Source: Actinocatenispora rupis
Lineage (GTDB): Bacteria > Actinomycetota > Actinomycetes > Mycobacteriales > Micromonosporaceae
Reading direction: 5' to 3'
Assembly: GCF_016861975.1 (NCBI RefSeq)
Contig: NZ_BOMB01000015.1
Coordinates: forward strand, 62,001 to 126,000
Length of the DNA: 64,000 nt
In this document: positions 42,154 through 52,129 of the stretch, one piece after another
How the letters are laid out: each line of letters opens with the position of its first letter
Numbering within the stretch: the first letter of the stretch is position 1
Notes under the pieces: generated by a model
What the model saw: the letters and a program-made list of their open reading frames with translations, nothing else
Database searches by the model: none
Told to the model about the DNA's origin: nothing
Position numbers and translations under genes: made by a program

Positions 42154-44166
42154 ATGCGAAGACTCCTGGCGGTCGTCGTGGCGGCGGTACTCGCGGCAGG
42201 TGGCGGGGCCGCCGCCGTCGTCGGGACACCCACCGAGGCGAAGGCCCTGCCGAACGGGCTCGCCGTGACACCACCGATGGGCTTCAACGACTGGAACTCG
42301 TTCGGGTGCGGCGTCGACGAGCAGCTCATCGAGCAGACCGCCGACTTCTTCGTGTCCAGCGGCCTCAAGGACGCCGGCTACGAGTACGTGAACATCGACG
42401 ACTGCTGGTCGTTGAAGCAGCGCAACGCCGACGGGCACCTCGTACCGGATCCGGCGAAGTTTCCGGACGGCATCAAGGGCACCGCCGACTACGTGCACGG
42501 CAAGGGCCTCAAGCTCGGCATCTACTCCAGCGCCGGGGACAGGACGTGCGCCGGGTACCCGGCGAGCTTCGGGCACGAGACGGTGGACGCGCAGGACTTC
42601 GCCGACTGGGGCGTCGACTACCTGAAGTACGACAACTGCGGGGCGCGGAACACCCCGGAGACCAAGGACGGCTACATCGACCGGTACTCGCGGATGCGGG
42701 ACGCGCTCGCCGCGACCGGCCGGCCGATCGTGTACAGCCTGTGCGAGTGGGGCAACTTCGATCCGGCGACGTGGGCCGGCGGCGTCGGCAACCTGTGGCG
42801 TACGACGGGGGACATCAGCGACAACTGGGCGAGCCTGAGGAGCATCGTCCGCAAGAACATGGGCCTGTACGCGGCGGCCGGCCCCGGCGCGTGGAACGAC
42901 CCGGACATGCTGGAGGTCGGCAACGGTGGCATGACCGACACCGAGTACCGGACGCACTTCGGGCTCTGGTCGATGATGGCGGCGCCGCTGCTGATCGGCA
43001 CCGACCTGCGGAAGGCGACGCCGGCCACGCTGGACATCCTGAGCAACCGCGAGGTCATCGCGCTGGACCAGGATTCCGCTGCGGTACAGGCGAAGCCGGT
43101 CGCCGATGCCGACGGGCACGTGGTCTTCGCGAAGAAGCTGGCGAACGGTGACGTCGCGGTCGCGCTGTACAACGAGAGCGACACGGCGGCCACCATCTCC
43201 ACGACCGCGTCCGCCGTCGGCCTGCCCGCCGCCGACGCGTACGCGCTGCGCGACGTGTGGCGGCACAGCACCACCGAGTCCGCCGGTACGATCGCCGCCT
43301 CGGTGCCCGCGCACGGCACCGCGATCTACCGGGTGTCCACACCGGACAGATGGTCGTCGTACCCGCCGGCGGTGACGTCGCAGGCGACCGCGCCGCCCGC
43401 GTACCCGGGGGCGCCGGTGTCGGTGGTGGCGGCCGGCTCCGCGAACCCGGTGTCGACCGCGGTGACCAACGACGGCCGCGTCGCGATCACCTCGGTGTCC
43501 GCCGGCCTGACCGCACCGGACGGCTGGACGGTCCGCGCCACGTCCGGGCGTACCGCGGCGGCGCTGCCGTCCGGGGCGAGCCTGAGTACACAGTGGACGG
43601 TGGAACCACCGGCGGGCACGAAGCCCGGCACCTACCCCCTCACCGTGACCTCCGCGTACTCCTGGGCCGGGCACCCGGCGCGCGGGTCCGGCAGTACGAC
43701 GGTGCTCGTGGCGGTGCCGCCGACCGCCGGTACGCACGCGCTCAGCGACCTCGACTGGTTGTCGGCCGACAACGACTGGGGTCCGGTCGAGCGCGACACG
43801 AGCAACGGCGAGACGGCCGCCGGCGACGGGCACACCATCACCATCAACGGCGCCACGTACGCGAAGGGGCTCGGCACCAACGCCCCCAGCCACATCACGT
43901 ACTACGTCGGCAAGACGTGCTCGTCACTCGCCACCGACGTCGGCATCGACGACGAGAAGGACGGCAGCGTCGCGCTCGCCTCGTTCCAGGTGTACGCGGA
44001 CGGCGTCAAGGTCGCCGACAGCGGGCCGATGACGGCCGCCGACCCGGCCCGCCACCTGACCGCCGACCTGTCCGGCGTGAGCCTGGTCCAGCTCGTCGCC
44101 AACGACGAGGGCAGCGCCAACTCCGACCACACCGACTGGGCCGGCCCCGTAATCACCTGCGGCTGA
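42154..44166 (+). CDS. Secreted GH27 alpha-galactosidase with C-terminal NPCBM domain
   Basis: 670 residues with a signal peptide (about 1-30). The GH27 barrel at about 33-310 carries the nucleophile in YLKYDNC and acid/base in WNDPDMLEVGN. A beta-sandwich C-domain follows (315-400), then an NEW3/alpha-galactosidase-associated domain (~405-520) and a terminal NPCBM carbohydrate-binding module (~525-670). GAAGGGAG lies 5-7 nt upstream of the ATG. It releases galactose from plant-type galactosides outside the cell; the adjacent sugar importer may take up products, but no regulation link is seen. Confidence 0.93.
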   Translation: MRRLLAVVVAAVLAAGGGAAAVVGTPTEAKALPNGLAVTPPMGFNDWNSFGCGVDEQLIEQTADFFVSSGLKDAGYEYVNIDDCWSLKQRNADGHLVPDPAKFPDGIKGTADYVHGKGLKLGIYSSAGDRTCAGYPASFGHETVDAQDFADWGVDYLKYDNCGARNTPETKDGYIDRYSRMRDALAATGRPIVYSLCEWGNFDPATWAGGVGNLWRTTGDISDNWASLRSIVRKNMGLYAAAGPGAWNDPDMLEVGNGGMTDTEYRTHFGLWSMMAAPLLIGTDLRKATPATLDILSNREVIALDQDSAAVQAKPVADADGHVVFAKKLANGDVAVALYNESDTAATISTTASAVGLPAADAYALRDVWRHSTTESAGTIAASVPAHGTAIYRVSTPDRWSSYPPAVTSQATAPPAYPGAPVSVVAAGSANPVSTAVTNDGRVAITSVSAGLTAPDGWTVRATSGRTAAALPSGASLSTQWTVEPPAGTKPGTYPLTVTSAYSWAGHPARGSGSTTVLVAVPPTAGTHALSDLDWLSADNDWGPVERDTSNGETAAGDGHTITINGATYAKGLGTNAPSHITYYVGKTCSSLATDVGIDDEKDGSVALASFQVYADGVKVADSGPMTAADPARHLTADLSGVSLVQLVANDEGSANSDHTDWAGPVITCG

Positions 44167-44181
44167 CCCGGGTACGACCGC

Positions 44182-44211
44182 GTGGCGCCCGGCCCCTCCG
44201 CCGGGCGCCAC
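44182..44211. terminator. Terminator between alpha-galactosidase and the convergent PH gene
   Basis: A perfect 12-bp stem GTGGCGCCCGGC/GCCGGGCGCCAC with a 6-nt loop. Confidence 0.7.
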
Positions 44212-44387
44212 ACGCATGGTTCTCCTTGCACCGCAACGGTTTCCATCGACCGATGCGTCGTCGACCGCGTCGGGGCGGCCGTGTGCCGCGGGAGGAGCTG
44301 GCGGGGTTGCCGCTGATGCCGTTCGTCGCGGACACCCTGGTCCCGCCGAGCGCCCCGCCCCTGTCGTTCGGCGGGGACCGACCCGCG

Positions 44388-44819
44388 TCAGCCGAAGCGG
44401 CCGGCGCTGAGGCGGCGCAGTTCCGCGGAGAGCGCGGCGCGGTCGACACCGGTCGCGAGGAGCGGCACCTGGTACCGGGCGCGCAGCTCGTCCCGGTCGA
44501 ACCGGGCGTTGCCCGCCGGGTACACGTTGAGGGTGCCGGCGACGTCGATGCGGTCGATCTCGTCCCAGCGCAGCCGCACCCGGTACCGGAGCGATGTCAG
44601 CGGCCGGATGTGCACGCCCTCGGCGTCGGCGCGGAACCACGGCCGGCCCGGCGCGAGCAGCGCGAGCTGCCACACCGTGAGCAGCCCGCCCGCCGCGACG
44701 AACGGGTACGTGAGCGGTCCGGGCCTGAGCAGCGACGCGCCCACGATCGCGGCGGTCAGGGCCGCGGTTCCCAGTCCCCGCAACGGTTTCGGGCCGAACT
44801 CGTACACCTCGGTGGGCAT
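44388..44819 (-). CDS. Small membrane protein with PH-like domain
   Basis: 143 residues from ATG 44819. Two hydrophobic segments at about 16-60, then a bacterial PH-like fold (GVHIRPLTSLRYRVRLRWDEIDRIDV). TACGCT on the minus strand (44832-44827) lies 7 nt before the ATG. Function unknown; such proteins are common in actinobacteria. Confidence 0.65.
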   Translation of the reverse strand: MPTEVYEFGPKPLRGLGTAALTAAIVGASLLRPGPLTYPFVAAGGLLTVWQLALLAPGRPWFRADAEGVHIRPLTSLRYRVRLRWDEIDRIDVAGTLNVYPAGNARFDRDELRARYQVPLLATGVDRAALSAELRRLSAGRFG

Positions 44820-44940
44820 GGCGGGCAGCGTACCGGTGGAGTTCGCGTGGCTGGCAGGTCCGGACGGCCAGGCACGAACCATACGTTCGGCCAGGCCGTG
44901 CCGCGCCGGGAGTCTGCAGCCTCCCGGGCGGGTCGACGGG

Positions 44941-45702
44941 TCAGCTCAGCCGCGCGTCGGCGTACACGAGCATCGCGTCGTGCTGGTACTGCGCGAGCCC
45001 CTCGGCGATCCGGTCGAAGTTCTCCCGGAACCGCGGGTCGTCCACGTACGTGCGCGCCAGTCCCTTGTACGCCACGGCATTCGGCGTCCAGAACCGGCAC
45101 ACGCCGCGGTAGTGCACGTCCACCTCGGCCTGTACGGCGGGGTCGTCGACGGGTTCGCCGGCGACCATGTGCTCCGCCATCCGGATCAGCTGCGCGGTGA
45201 CCTCGCGCTGCCACTGCTCGGAGTCCTCGGCGGTCATGCCCTCGACGGCGGCGCGGGACTCCTCCCAGGCCGCGGGCCAGCGTTCCCGGGCCTCCGCGTC
45301 GACCTCGGTACGGCTCTGCTCGGTGAAGCCCTCGAACAGGTTCTCCGGGCGGTTGATGGTGCTCATCGTGTCGTCCTCCTGCAGTTCGGCGATGGTGCGG
45401 CCGACGGTACGGACGAGCGTGTCGAGCCTGTCCCGTTCCGCCAGCAGCCGCCGGTGGTGCTCGCGCAGCACGGACACCCGGTCGACCTGGCTGTCGAGTA
45501 CCGCGCGGATCTCGCGCAGCCCGACGCCCAGCTCCCGCATCAGCAGGATCTGCTGCAACCGCAGCAGTTCGGCCCGTTCGTAGTGGCGGTGGCCGTTGCT
45601 CGCGATCCGGGCCGGCGGCAGCAGACCGATCTCGTCGTAGTGCCGCAGCGTCCGGGACGTCACCCCGGACATCCGCGCCACCTCGGCGATCGACCAGCCC
45701 AT
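44941..45702 (-). CDS. tipA: TipA-type MerR regulator (TipAL-like)
   Basis: 253 residues, the same length as S. lividans TipAL. N-terminal MerR HTH (1-70: IAEVARMSGVTSRTLRHYDEIGLLPP), a dimerising coiled coil (75-108) and a C-terminal TipAS antibiotic-recognition domain (113-253; Trp-rich, one Cys at 202). TipAL activates genes on binding thiopeptides and the TipAS domain sequesters the drug. The start ATG has AAGGGGGG upstream. Targets are unknown here. Confidence 0.87.
   Translation of the reverse strand: MGWSIAEVARMSGVTSRTLRHYDEIGLLPPARIASNGHRHYERAELLRLQQILLMRELGVGLREIRAVLDSQVDRVSVLREHHRRLLAERDRLDTLVRTVGRTIAELQEDDTMSTINRPENLFEGFTEQSRTEVDAEARERWPAAWEESRAAVEGMTAEDSEQWQREVTAQLIRMAEHMVAGEPVDDPAVQAEVDVHYRGVCRFWTPNAVAYKGLARTYVDDPRFRENFDRIAEGLAQYQHDAMLVYADARLS
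45364..45379 (-). promoter_or_regulatory. Internal ribosome-binding site for a TipAS-like short form
   Basis: GGAGGA at 45379-45374 lies 7 nt before an in-frame ATG (45366, MSTINRPENLF, residue 113), exactly between the coiled coil and the drug-binding domain. The product would be 141 residues, like TipAS. Confidence 0.7.
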
Positions 45703-45794
45703 CGCGCCGCCCCCCTTCGCCGGCCGGTACGTCCGGCCACCTCGAACGGTAGAAGTTGACGCCGCGGCAACCGCAAGTCGCGCGTGAGAACCTC

Positions 45795-46391
45795 TCAAAC
45801 CCACAGCTCCGGCAGCGCGATGCCGAGGCCGCCGAGCAGCGTACGCAGGAGGGGCAGGGAGACGCCGATGACGGTGCCGGGATCGCCGTCGATGCCCGCC
45901 ACGAACGGCCCGCCGCGACCGTCGATCGTGAACGCGCCGGCCACGTGCAACGGTTCGCCGGACGCCACGTACGCGGCGATCTCGGCGTCGGTGACCTCGG
46001 CGAACCGTACGGTGGTGGCCGCGACCGCGCCGACCGACGTACCGGTGCGGGTGTCGGTCAGCTGGTGGCCGGTGTGCAGCACCCCGGACTTGCCGCGCAT
46101 CCGCCGCCACCGGTCCGTCGCGTCCGCGGCGTCCGCCGGCTTCCCCCACGTCTCGCCGTCGAACTCCAGCACCGTGTCGCACCCGAGTACGACGGCGTCC
46201 CGGGCCCCGGGGAGGGCGGCGACGGCGGCGCACTTCCGCCGGGCCAGTTCGAGGCAGAGGTCGGCGGCGGAGCCGGCCGACACCACCGACTCGTCGACCC
46301 CGCTGACGATCACCTCGGGGTCGAAGCCGGCCGCGCGCAGCGACGACAGCCGGGCCGGACTCTGGGAGGCGAGGACGAGGCGCACAGTCAT
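45795..46391 (-). CDS. maf: Maf-family nucleotide pyrophosphatase
   Basis: 198 residues. Signatures: LASQSPARLSSLRAAG, VVLGCDTVLEFDGETWGKP and the C-terminal region. It hydrolyses dTTP/UTP or modified nucleotides. It lies between the TipA-type gene and corA, as in many actinomycetes where maf sits near the acyl-CoA carboxylase genes. Confidence 0.92.
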   Translation of the reverse strand: MTVRLVLASQSPARLSSLRAAGFDPEVIVSGVDESVVSAGSAADLCLELARRKCAAVAALPGARDAVVLGCDTVLEFDGETWGKPADAADATDRWRRMRGKSGVLHTGHQLTDTRTGTSVGAVAATTVRFAEVTDAEIAAYVASGEPLHVAGAFTIDGRGGPFVAGIDGDPGTVIGVSLPLLRTLLGGLGIALPELWV

Positions 46392-46438
46392 ACCGACTGT
46401 CTATCAGCGGTACGGGCGGCCGGCGGGCCCGGGGCGGA

Positions 46439-47407
46439 TCAGAGCCAGTCGCGGCGGCGGAAGATCGCGTACAGGATGACGAACAGGACGACCATCACGC
46501 CGCAGCAGGTGACGAACCCCCACTCCCGGCCGTTGCCGGGGAACGGGACGTTGATGCCGTAGAAGCCGGTGACGACGGCGGGGATCGCGATGAGCGCCGC
46601 CCAGCCGGTGACCCGCTTGCTGATCTGGCCCATCCTGCTGTCGTGCAACGCCATCCGGCTCTGCATGATGTTCGCGACCGTGTCCCGCAACGACTCCGAC
46701 CACTCCGTCACGCGGTCGGCGTGGTGCCGCACGCCCGCGAAGTACGGCCGGAGCTGCGGGGTGATCAGCTCCGGGATGTACTCGTACAGCTCGTCCAGGG
46801 TGTCCGGGGTGGACAGCGTGTACCGCCGGACCTCGACGACGCTGCGCCGCAGCTGGTGCGACCGCGCCTGCAGGTACGCCTCGTCGGGGTGGTCGGCGAA
46901 CAGCTGGCCCTCCAGGCTCGACAGGGCCTCGTCGAGCGCCAGGACCGTGTCGTACTGGCTCTGCAGCACTTCCTTGAGCAGCCCGTGCAGCAGGAACCCG
47001 ACGCCGTGGTGGCACAGGTCGACGTGGTTGTCCCACAGCTTGAGCACCGCGGCGGTCGGGAACCGGTCGTCCGAGCGGACGGTCAGCAGCAGGTCCGGGC
47101 AGAGGAACGCGGCGATCCGGCTGGCCGACACGACTCCCGACGCGTCGTCGAACGCGACCGCCCGCAGGCTCACGAACTCGTGGTCGGCGTGGTGCAGGAA
47201 CGTCGCGCGCGGGTGCGCGTTCAGCGCCTCGTGTACCGACAGCGGGTGCAGGCCGAGCCGCTCCACCAGCGTGTCCAGCTCGTCGGCGTCGTCCGGGCCG
47301 AGGTCGACCCAGACCGTCGCGCCGGTACCGAGCAGCGGCGTGACCTCGTCGATCGGCCCGCCGTCGGACAGCAGCTCGCCGTCCCGGTACACCCTGGTAC
47401 GCGCCAT
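46439..47407 (-). CDS. corA: CorA-family Mg2+/Co2+ transporter with GIN motif
   Basis: 322 residues, with a large cytoplasmic domain and two C-terminal transmembrane helices. The canonical GMN selectivity loop reads YGINVPFPG. Relatives with changes here can differ in ion preference. TAGGGT (47419-47414, minus) lies 6 nt before the ATG: leaderless. Confidence 0.88.
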   Translation of the reverse strand: MARTRVYRDGELLSDGGPIDEVTPLLGTGATVWVDLGPDDADELDTLVERLGLHPLSVHEALNAHPRATFLHHADHEFVSLRAVAFDDASGVVSASRIAAFLCPDLLLTVRSDDRFPTAAVLKLWDNHVDLCHHGVGFLLHGLLKEVLQSQYDTVLALDEALSSLEGQLFADHPDEAYLQARSHQLRRSVVEVRRYTLSTPDTLDELYEYIPELITPQLRPYFAGVRHHADRVTEWSESLRDTVANIMQSRMALHDSRMGQISKRVTGWAALIAIPAVVTGFYGINVPFPGNGREWGFVTCCGVMVVLFVILYAIFRRRDWL

Positions 47408-47416
47408 GGGCCGACC

Positions 47417-47617
47417 CTAACGTCCGGTGGAAAGCCGGGACGTCCACCAGGCGCGGGGGCCGGGGCGCAGCACGCCGAGGCGGGCCGCCGGATCCCGCCA
47501 GGTGGGTACGGCGGGCGGTGCGGGCGGCGGGGCGGTGGCGCTCCGGGCGGCGAGTACGGCGACCAGGGCCGCGAGTTCCGCCTCGTCCGGCGCGCCGCGT
47601 ACGACCCGGATGTTCAT
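47417..47617 (-). CDS. accE: Acyl-CoA carboxylase epsilon subunit
   Basis: 66 residues, of the size and pattern of AccE/PccE: MNIRVVRGAPDEAELAALVAVLAAR followed by a proline-rich tail ending in RAWWTSRLST. This subunit stabilises the alpha-beta carboxylase. It lies immediately downstream of the beta subunit. Confidence 0.82.
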   Translation of the reverse strand: MNIRVVRGAPDEAELAALVAVLAARSATAPPPAPPAVPTWRDPAARLGVLRPGPRAWWTSRLSTGR

Positions 47618-47629
47618 GCTGGTCCCCTT

Positions 47630-49225
47630 CTACAGCGGGATGTTGCCGTGCTTGCGGGGCGGGTTCGTCTCGCGCTTGCCGCGCAGCATCGCCAGCCCGC
47701 GGGCGACCGCGAGGCGGGTCTGCGCCGGCGGCAGCACCGAGTCCACGTACCCGCGCTCGGCCGCCTCGTACGGGTTGCACAGCGCGTCCTCGTACTCGGC
47801 GATCAGCTCGGCCCGGGTCGCGTCCGGGTCCTCGGCCGCCGCGAGCGTACGCCGGTGCAGGATGTTCACCGCGCCCTGCGCGCCCATCACCGCGATCTGC
47901 GCGGTCGGCCACGCGAAGTTCAGGTCCGCGCCCAGGTGCTTCGACCCCATCACGTCGTACGCCCCGCCGTACGCCTTGCGCGTGATGACGGTGATGAGCG
48001 GGACGGTCGCCTCGGCGTACGCGTAGATGAGCTTGGCGCCGCGGCGGATGATGCCGTTCCACTCCTGGTCGGTGCCGGGCAGGAAGCCGGGCACGTCCAC
48101 GAACGTCAGGATCGGCACGTTGAACGCGTCGCAGGTGCGCACGAAACGCGCCGCCTTCTCGGACGCGCCGATGTCGAGGCAGCCGGCGAAGTGCATCGGC
48201 TGGTTCGCCACCACACCGACGGGATGCCCGTCCACGCGGCCGAACCCGCACACGATGTTCGGCGCGTACAACGCCTGCACCTCGCAGAACTCGCCGTCGT
48301 CCAGCACGTGCCCGATGACCGTGTGCATGTCGTACGGCTGGTTCGCGGAGTCCGGGATCAGCGTGTCCAGCTCCCGGTCCGCGTCCGTGACCTCCCGCGG
48401 CCCCACCACGTCCGGGTACGCCGGCGGCTCGTCCAGGTTGTTGCCCGGCAGGTACGACAGCAGCTGCTTCACGTACTCGATCGCGTCGGCCTCGTCGGAC
48501 GCCAGGTAGTGCGCGTTGCCCGACCTCGTGTTGTGCGTACGGGCCCCGCCCAGCTCCTCGAAGCCGATGTCCTCGCCGGTGACGGTCTTGATGACGTCCG
48601 GACCGGTGATGAACATGTGCGACGTCTGGTCGACCATCACGGTGAAGTCGGTGATCGCCGGCGAGTAGACCGCGCCGCCGGCCGCCGGGCCGAGGATCAG
48701 CGAGATCTGCGGGATCACGCCGGACGCCTTCACGTTGCGCCGGAAGATCTCGGCGAACAACCCGAGCGCGACCACACCCTCCTGGATCCGCGCGCCACCA
48801 CCGTCGTTGATGCCGACGACCGGGCAGCCGACCTTCGCCGCCAGGTCCATCACCTTGCAGATCTTCTCGCCGTACACCTCGCCCAGCGAACCGCCGAACA
48901 CGGTGAAGTCCTGGCTGAAGACCGCCACCGGCCGGCCGTCGACCGTGCCGTACCCGGTGACCACGCCGTCCCCGTACGGCCGGTTGGCGTCGATGCCGAA
49001 GTTCACCGAACGGTGCCGCGCCAGCTCGTCCAGTTCGGTGAACGAACCCGGGTCCAGCAGCAGGTCGATCCGCTCCCGCGCGGTCTTCTTGCCCCGCGCG
49101 TGCTGCTTCTCCACCGCGCGCGCCGACCCGGCGTGCACCGCCTCGTCGTACCGCTGCATCAGGTCGGCGATCTTCCCGGCCGTGGTGTGGATGTCCGGCC
49201 CGGGATCGCTCACGTCTGCACTCAC
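47630..49225 (-). CDS. accD: Acyl-CoA/propionyl-CoA carboxylase beta subunit (carboxyltransferase)
   Basis: 531 residues, typical for AccD/PccB. N-terminal [14 protein letters not shown], oxyanion glycines in GDGVVTGYG and [25 protein letters not shown], and the C-terminus GNIPL. It transfers CO2 from biotin to acetyl- or propionyl-CoA. TAGGCT (49238-49233 on minus) lies 7 nt before GTG 49225. The biotin-bearing alpha subunit is not in the window; biotin ligase is at 51.2 kb. Confidence 0.93.
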   Translation of the reverse strand: MSADVSDPGPDIHTTAGKIADLMQRYDEAVHAGSARAVEKQHARGKKTARERIDLLLDPGSFTELDELARHRSVNFGIDANRPYGDGVVTGYGTVDGRPVAVFSQDFTVFGGSLGEVYGEKICKVMDLAAKVGCPVVGINDGGGARIQEGVVALGLFAEIFRRNVKASGVIPQISLILGPAAGGAVYSPAITDFTVMVDQTSHMFITGPDVIKTVTGEDIGFEELGGARTHNTRSGNAHYLASDEADAIEYVKQLLSYLPGNNLDEPPAYPDVVGPREVTDADRELDTLIPDSANQPYDMHTVIGHVLDDGEFCEVQALYAPNIVCGFGRVDGHPVGVVANQPMHFAGCLDIGASEKAARFVRTCDAFNVPILTFVDVPGFLPGTDQEWNGIIRRGAKLIYAYAEATVPLITVITRKAYGGAYDVMGSKHLGADLNFAWPTAQIAVMGAQGAVNILHRRTLAAAEDPDATRAELIAEYEDALCNPYEAAERGYVDSVLPPAQTRLAVARGLAMLRGKRETNPPRKHGNIPL

Positions 49226-49327
49226 GCCTGCGAGCCTAGGATGTCCCGACCCGCCGGGCCACGCGGGCGTGCCGCCGCCGGTGCCGCGGTCAGTAGGCTG
49301 GGACACTCCGGACAGGGAGGCTCGGGT

Positions 49328-51226
49328 ATGGCCGGCAGGGCAGGAAGGGCGCGGCGGCGCCTCGGCTGGACCCTGCTGCTCGGACTGTCCGCCATCGCCG
49401 CGGTACTGCTCGTCGTGCACCTGCTCTGGCCCGCCCGCGTCGACGCCATCGCCCTCGTACTCCTGGTCCTCGTCGCGCTGCCCGGCCTCGGACTCGTACT
49501 CGACTCGGCCGAGCTGCCCGGCGGCGTGAAGGTCCAGTTCCGCGCCCTGGAACGCCGGGTGGAACGGACCGCAGCGACCGCCGACGCCGCACTCGGTGCC
49601 GCCACCGCTGGGGCCCCGACGCCTGTACCGCCGGTACGGCCGCTGCTCGCGGCGACCCGCGGCGGCCCGGCGACCACGCGGCGCTGCCCGACCTGCGGTA
49701 CCGGGACCGCCGCCGGCGACCTCTTCTGCCGCCACTGCGGCGCCGAACTCGCTCCGCGCTGTCCCCGCTGCGGCAGCGACCTCGGCCCCCGGCCGCACGG
49801 CAACTACTGCCCGCACTGCGGCGTACGCCTCGCCGGCGCCGACCACCCGGACCCGCTCGTCGGGCGGCCCGTCGAGCAGGCCGTACCCAGCGAGGGCCAC
49901 GCCACGACCGACGGCGGGGACGGCGCGGTGCCGCCGGTGTCCGCGCCACCGGCCCACCAGGGCACGGCTTTCCACGGGCCCGTCCCGACGCTCGCGTGGA
50001 CGTCCGACACCGACGGGCCGTACGGGATCGGGCCCTTCTGGCCACGGGGTACCTCGCCCTGGGAGTCCGGCCCGGCGACGCCCGCGACCCCCGCGTCCTC
50101 AGGCGACGAACCGCCGGAGGACGCCGCCCCGCCTCCCCCCACCTCCCGCCAGGCCACCGGAAACGCCGGGCAGGCCGCCGAACCCGACTCCCACACGCGG
50201 CACACGACCGGATCCGACTCCACGACCGCGCGGGGCGTCGGATCCGCACCCACGGCTGGGCCGGGCGTCGGATCCGGCTCCACGACCGGGCGTGGCGCGC
50301 AGCGCGCCTCCGGTGCGGGGCAGGGCGCCGGATCCGCACCCATGACCGGGCAGGCTGCTGGATCCGACTTCGCGACTGGGCGGGGCGCGCAGCGCGACTC
50401 CAACGCGGGGCAGGGCGCCGGGTCCGACTCGACGGCTGGGCGGGGCGCGCGACCCGAGGGCGCAGGGACCGGGCAGGACGGCGAGATCGGTGCCGACTCG
50501 TCCGGCGAGGGCGGGCCGGATTCGGTTGCGGTGCAAGGGAACGATGGCGTCGTCGAGGAGGAGGTACGGGGACAGCGGCCGGACGTCGGCATGCCGCAGG
50601 TTCCCCCGACGGGGCGCCGACCATCGCCGGATCACCCGGGGGAACTTCCACCGCCGCGACCGCCGGTACCGGGACCGCGTCGGGAGACGCCGTCGCGTAC
50701 CTGGTGGCGGCGGTGGCGGCGCCCGGTGTCCGCCGCGCCGGCGGGCTGGGACGACGCGCCGATGCCGGACGTCGGGGAGGTCGCCGAGCTGGCCGACCGG
50801 TACGAGCGGCAGCGGGCGCGGATGCGGTCCGGCCCCAGGCGTACGGCGGCGATGAACGAGTTGTTCGGCCGGCTGATGGTGGCGACGTTGCGGGATCCGG
50901 GGTTCGCGGCGGAGCGGGCGTTGCGGTCGGACCGGGCGGGGTGGCGGCTGGCGGGCTGCGCGTCGGCGTACGCGGCGCCGCGGCCGGAGCTGCTGCCGGT
51001 GCTGCTGGCCGGGGTGCTGGCCGAGGACCTGCCGTTCAACCAGTACTGGGGGCTGCGGGCGCTGGCGCGGGCGCTGTCGCTGCCGGACCGCCCGGAGCTG
51101 CCGGCGGGGGCGTACGCGGAGCTGGTGGGGTTGCGCCGCCGGACGGCCCGCCGCGACGCCGACCGGGCGCACGAGGTGGACGCGATTCTCGACCTGCTGG
51201 CGGGCGACGACCGGGCCGGCTCGTAG
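49328..51226 (+). CDS. Membrane protein with zinc ribbons, decapeptide repeats and an alpha-helical C-domain
   Basis: 632 residues, with GGGAGG 7 nt before the ATG. Two transmembrane helices (about 10-58), a short coiled segment, a double zinc ribbon (CPTCG...CRHCG, CPRCG...CPHCG; about 110-160), a disordered region, eight 10-residue repeats (consensus GSDSTTGRGA, 50210-50449), then a helical domain in the last ~150 residues ([31 protein letters not shown]). The C-terminal motif RxxMxSGxxRTxxM resembles a module I recall from bacterial signalling/conflict proteins; this link is unverified. No function known. Confidence 0.75.
   Translation: MAGRAGRARRRLGWTLLLGLSAIAAVLLVVHLLWPARVDAIALVLLVLVALPGLGLVLDSAELPGGVKVQFRALERRVERTAATADAALGAATAGAPTPVPPVRPLLAATRGGPATTRRCPTCGTGTAAGDLFCRHCGAELAPRCPRCGSDLGPRPHGNYCPHCGVRLAGADHPDPLVGRPVEQAVPSEGHATTDGGDGAVPPVSAPPAHQGTAFHGPVPTLAWTSDTDGPYGIGPFWPRGTSPWESGPATPATPASSGDEPPEDAAPPPPTSRQATGNAGQAAEPDSHTRHTTGSDSTTARGVGSAPTAGPGVGSGSTTGRGAQRASGAGQGAGSAPMTGQAAGSDFATGRGAQRDSNAGQGAGSDSTAGRGARPEGAGTGQDGEIGADSSGEGGPDSVAVQGNDGVVEEEVRGQRPDVGMPQVPPTGRRPSPDHPGELPPPRPPVPGPRRETPSRTWWRRWRRPVSAAPAGWDDAPMPDVGEVAELADRYERQRARMRSGPRRTAAMNELFGRLMVATLRDPGFAAERALRSDRAGWRLAGCASAYAAPRPELLPVLLAGVLAEDLPFNQYWGLRALARALSLPDRPELPAGAYAELVGLRRRTARRDADRAHEVDAILDLLAGDDRAGS
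50210..50449 (+). repeat. Eight 30-bp tandem repeats (in-frame)
   Basis: Eight units of exactly 30 bp, each starting near GGATCCG, coding for decapeptide GSDSTTGRGA variants inside the zinc-ribbon protein. Two units carry QR in place of GS. Confidence 0.85.
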
Positions 51227-51235
51227 CCTGGGCGG

Positions 51236-52120
51236 ATGGAGTCGCCGTACACCGATCTGGGCCGTCCGCCGCTGTCCGCCGAGCGCCTGGCCACCGCCCT
51301 GGTACGCCCGGGCGGGTTGTGGACCGAGCTGCGGGTCGTCGCCGCGACGGGGTCGACCAACACGGACGTGGCCGCGGCGGCGGGCGCGGGCGTACGAGAG
51401 GGTCTGGTACTGGTCGCGGAACGGCAGGACGCCGGCAAGGGGCGGCTCGGCCGGGTGTGGACGTCGCCGGCGCGGGCCGGGCTGCACGTGAGCGTGCTGC
51501 TGCGGCCGGGGCGGGCGGACGACGCGGGGCACCCGCCGGTGCCCGCCGCCCGGTACGGCTGGCTGCCGTTGCTGGCGGGCGTCGCGCTGGCCGGCACGGT
51601 ACGCCGGCTCGCGGTGGTCGAGGCCGCGCTGAAGTGGCCGAACGACCTGCTGGTCGGCCCGGTGGGGGAGCGGCCGGCGGGCAAGTGCGCCGGCATCCTC
51701 GCCGAGGCGGTACCGGATCCGGACGGCAGCGGGCCCGCCGTCGTCCTGGGCATCGGGCTGAACGTGTCGCTGCGCGCCGACGAGCTGCCGCGCGCGGACG
51801 CGACCTCGCTGGCGCTGGCGGGCGCGACGCTGACGGACCGGGATCCGTTGCTGCGCGGGCTGCTCCGCGACCTCGCCTCCTGGTACGAGCGGTTCCGGGC
51901 GGCGGCGGGTGACCCGGTGGGCAGCGGCCTGCTGGCGCGCTACCGGGAGGAGTGCGCGACGCTGGGCCAGCAGGTACGGGTGGAGCTGCCGGACGACACC
52001 ACGCTCACCGGTACGGCCAGCGACGTCGACGCCGACGGCCGGTTGGTGGTCACGCCCGCGGGCGGTACGCCGGTGACGCTGGCCGCCGGCGACGTCACGC
52101 ACGTCCGCCCGGCCACCTGA
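51236..52120 (+). CDS. birA: Biotin-protein ligase
   Basis: 294 residues. Ligase motif QDAGKGRLGRVWTSP (Lys replacing the first Arg of the usual GRGRxGRxW), KWPNDLL, and a C-terminal SH3-like domain. There is no HTH, so it is a monofunctional ligase and not a repressor. TAGCCT at 51224-51229 lies 6 nt before the ATG. It should biotinylate the carboxylase whose beta and epsilon subunits are encoded on the other strand nearby. Confidence 0.92.
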   Translation: MESPYTDLGRPPLSAERLATALVRPGGLWTELRVVAATGSTNTDVAAAAGAGVREGLVLVAERQDAGKGRLGRVWTSPARAGLHVSVLLRPGRADDAGHPPVPAARYGWLPLLAGVALAGTVRRLAVVEAALKWPNDLLVGPVGERPAGKCAGILAEAVPDPDGSGPAVVLGIGLNVSLRADELPRADATSLALAGATLTDRDPLLRGLLRDLASWYERFRAAAGDPVGSGLLARYREECATLGQQVRVELPDDTTLTGTASDVDADGRLVVTPAGGTPVTLAAGDVTHVRPAT

Positions 52121-52129
52121 CCGTCGGCG

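Noticed and set aside
46643-49327. Upstream extension of the zinc-ribbon gene by 895 codons
   Set aside because: It runs opposite to corA, accE and accD and has no domain. The strong Shine-Dalgarno before ATG 49328 fixes the start.
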